Shown here piece by piece: positions 5,411 to 7,054 of a DNA stretch of 7,054 bases. Positions within the stretch are counted from its first letter, which is position 1. Each line of letters opens with the position of its first letter. The DNA lies in contig JASEHB010000123.1 in the NCBI GenBank assembly GCA_030018745.1, positions 1-7,054 of the forward strand, written 5' to 3'. Below the pieces are notes generated by a model. The model searched no databases. It was given only the letters and a program-made list of their open reading frames with translations, and was not told the origin of the DNA. The translations under genes were made by a program, and so were the position numbers. The DNA is from Desulfatibacillaceae bacterium. GTDB lineage: Bacteria; Desulfobacterota; Desulfobacteria; Desulfobacterales; Desulfatibacillaceae.

Positions 5411-7054
5411 ATGGCAAAAACCTGGAAAAAGCGGCTTCTTCTTGTTCTGGCAAGCCTGTTGGCGCTTATTTTGCTTGTGCTGGTGGCGCTTGTGATTGCC
5501 ACCTCTTCGAATTTCGTAAAGGGGCGCGTACTAACTGCCGCAAACAAGGCTCTTTTGTCCTCCGGGCTTGAGCTGGACTGGGCTTCCGTGCGGATTTCCC
5601 CGGATAGCTCCATCAGATTGAAGGGCCTTTTGCTAAAGCACAGGGGCCAGACCCTTTTTTTCGCGGAAAAAATTGAAGCCGGACCGCTTTTTCCGGGCAT
5701 TTTTTCAAAATCCGTCCATATTCGGAAGCTTTCTGTCATTGGGCCGGAGATATTTCTTCTGCGCGATGATGAAGGCGTCTGGAGCCTGCCTGCCGGGCCG
5801 AAAGACGCGGATGAATCTGATGATGGCAAGCTGCCTGCAGATGGCATTTCCCTGCCAATGATTGTGGACCGCTTTGAAGTAAAAGGCGGAAAGCTTGTTG
5901 TTCTTGCCAAAAACAGGGATATGGAGGACTTTGAGGGGAGCTTTGTCTTCGAACTTGCCGGGTCATTGGAAGAGCGCCTTGTAAGCCTGGAAAATCTTTT
6001 TGTGCGCAGCGTTGCAAATGATTTTTCCCTTGAGGGTGCAGGTTCGCTGGCTTTTGAGGAGGGTTTTCCCCTGTCCCTGACCCTTGAGGCAGAGGCCCAA
6101 AATCTGGAAAAATTTAACCTTCTGGTCCAGGGGATACCCGGATTAAAGGATGTTTCAGTAAAAATCGGGGTGAAGGGAAGCACAAAATCTTTAACAACAG
6201 ACCTTGTTGCAGGCTTTGCACCTGGCCAGAAGGTGGAGGCCCGCATTAAGGCTGATATTGAGGATCAGAACCTTGATGCTGTGATTGGCTTTAAAAACCT
6301 GAATGCAGAGGGCTTTGATCTGGATTTTGCCGCCCTTTTGAATGGCGAGCTTGCTGTATGGTTTGAGGGTTTTGACCTGATGACCGCCAGGGCCGGGCTG
6401 GAGCTTGCCCTGGCCGATTCTATGGCAGCGGGCTACACCATAAGCCAGGGCCGCATGGAGGCGGGTTGGAATGCCGGACGCATTGAGGATCTCCTGGCAA
6501 CAGTTGCAAGCCCCGGCGGGCAGGCGCAATTGAGTGGCCGGGGGGAGATTTCCGGCCTGTTTGACCGGAAAAAGGCAATAGATTTTACAGCAGAGCTTGC
6601 TGCAACAGGGCTTGACCCGGCTTTCTGGTCCTTTGGCAGCAGCCCGCCAGGCAGCCTTGGCGCAAATGTTGGGCTTACCTTTGCCAAGGAGCCGGGCGCA
6701 GAGCTTAAAGATTTTACTGCAAGCGCCGTGCTTGATGCCGGGCCGGGCTTTGTGGAGCGCATGGCCTTTGAAGGCCTGGCCGCTGCCGGAACCGCCAGCA
6801 GCAAGGGTTTTGAAATAAGCCGCTTTGACCTTGCCTTTGAGGGCGGGGCCGTAAGCCTTGGCGGTGCAGCAGACTACAGCCTTGTGGGCAATGCTTTTGT
6901 GCAGGCCAAAATTGAAGATTTGTCATTTCTTTCATCCCTTTTTATGGAAGAGCCTCTTTCTGGCTCTTTTAATATGGCATTGCAGGCAGAGGGGAATCTT
7001 GCCCGGCCCGGCCTTAATCTTACGGCGGATGCGGCCCATATTCGGACCGGGGAT
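5411..7054 (+). CDS. tamB: TamB/AsmA-like envelope protein, N-terminal part (cut by the right edge)
   Basis: The frame is open from the ATG to the last base (548 codons, no stop), so only the N-terminal part is present; TamB proteins usually run to 1000-1500 residues. A short basic start (MAKTWKKR) precedes one hydrophobic segment at about residues 9-30, a signal anchor placing the rest in the periplasm. Next comes an AsmA/TamB-like opening: VKGRVLTAANKALLSSGLEL (36-55), then WASVRIS ... SIRLKGLLLK (57-76), and IRKLSVIGPEIFLLRDDEGVWSLP around 104-127. An acidic, low-complexity linker follows (about 130-145). The remainder is a long series of beta-rich segments with alternating hydrophobic residues, as in the lipid-conducting beta-taco fold of this family. 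No other membrane segment or catalytic motif is seen. Its position just after a TamA-type gene supports TamB. The diagnostic C-terminal DUF490 domain lies outside the window, so an AsmA-like protein is still possible. Confidence 0.8.
   Translation, partial: MAKTWKKRLLLVLASLLALILLVLVALVIATSSNFVKGRVLTAANKALLSSGLELDWASVRISPDSSIRLKGLLLKHRGQTLFFAEKIEAGPLFPGIFSKSVHIRKLSVIGPEIFLLRDDEGVWSLPAGPKDADESDDGKLPADGISLPMIVDRFEVKGGKLVVLAKNRDMEDFEGSFVFELAGSLEERLVSLENLFVRSVANDFSLEGAGSLAFEEGFPLSLTLEAEAQNLEKFNLLVQGIPGLKDVSVKIGVKGSTKSLTTDLVAGFAPGQKVEARIKADIEDQNLDAVIGFKNLNAEGFDLDFAALLNGELAVWFEGFDLMTARAGLELALADSMAAGYTISQGRMEAGWNAGRIEDLLATVASPGGQAQLSGRGEISGLFDRKKAIDFTAELAATGLDPAFWSFGSSPPGSLGANVGLTFAKEPGAELKDFTASAVLDAGPGFVERMAFEGLAAAGTASSKGFEISRFDLAFEGGAVSLGGAADYSLVGNAFVQAKIEDLSFLSSLFMEEPLSGSFNMALQAEGNLARPGLNLTADAAHIRTGD

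Noticed and set aside
5395..6246. 283-residue minus-strand open frame opposite the TamB-like gene
   Set aside because: It is a Ser/Arg/Pro-rich shadow. The + strand has a proper signal anchor, a ribosome binding site and family-like sequence.

Overview
The window comes from a Gram-negative bacterium with an outer membrane that uses molybdenum and/or tungsten enzymes. GC content is moderate, in the mid-fifties by eye. An MoeA gene next to an MoeA–periplasmic-binding-protein-like fusion, together with a TamA whose first POTRA has a 'W-x-P-x-P-W-x-PW' type segment, fits sulfate-reducing Desulfobacterota best. That assignment is inference from gene content; no rRNA or other marker gene is present.

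All four genes are on the + strand and fall into two functional blocks. Block 1 (128-3368) is molybdenum/tungsten cofactor maturation: a stand-alone MoeA (molybdopterin molybdenumtransferase), then a 642-residue protein with an MoeA-like N-terminal two-thirds and a substrate-binding-protein-like C-terminal third. Both act in the cytosol on the last step of cofactor synthesis, inserting the metal oxyanion into adenylylated molybdopterin. A fair sigma70-type promoter (48-76) sits just upstream, with a short leader whose hairpins could affect ribosome access.

Block 2 (3433-7054) is outer-membrane biogenesis: a TamA/Omp85-type protein (signal peptide, three POTRA domains, beta-barrel ending in Phe), followed 112 bases later by the start of a TamB-like inner-membrane-anchored periplasmic protein. 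The latter is cut by the right edge after 548 codons. TamA and TamB normally span the envelope together. A hairpin plus T7 tract directly after the MoeA fusion (3367-3397) probably separates the two blocks transcriptionally.

The left edge (1-127) may contain the tail of an upstream gene, but all three forward frames are open to the edge and the frame cannot be fixed. No tRNA, rRNA, mobile element, CRISPR array or attachment site was seen. Nothing here looks like a wholly undescribed system. The most interesting points are the two non-identical MoeA proteins in tandem, the cytosolic oxyanion-binding-like domain fused to one of them, and the structured leader in front of the first.
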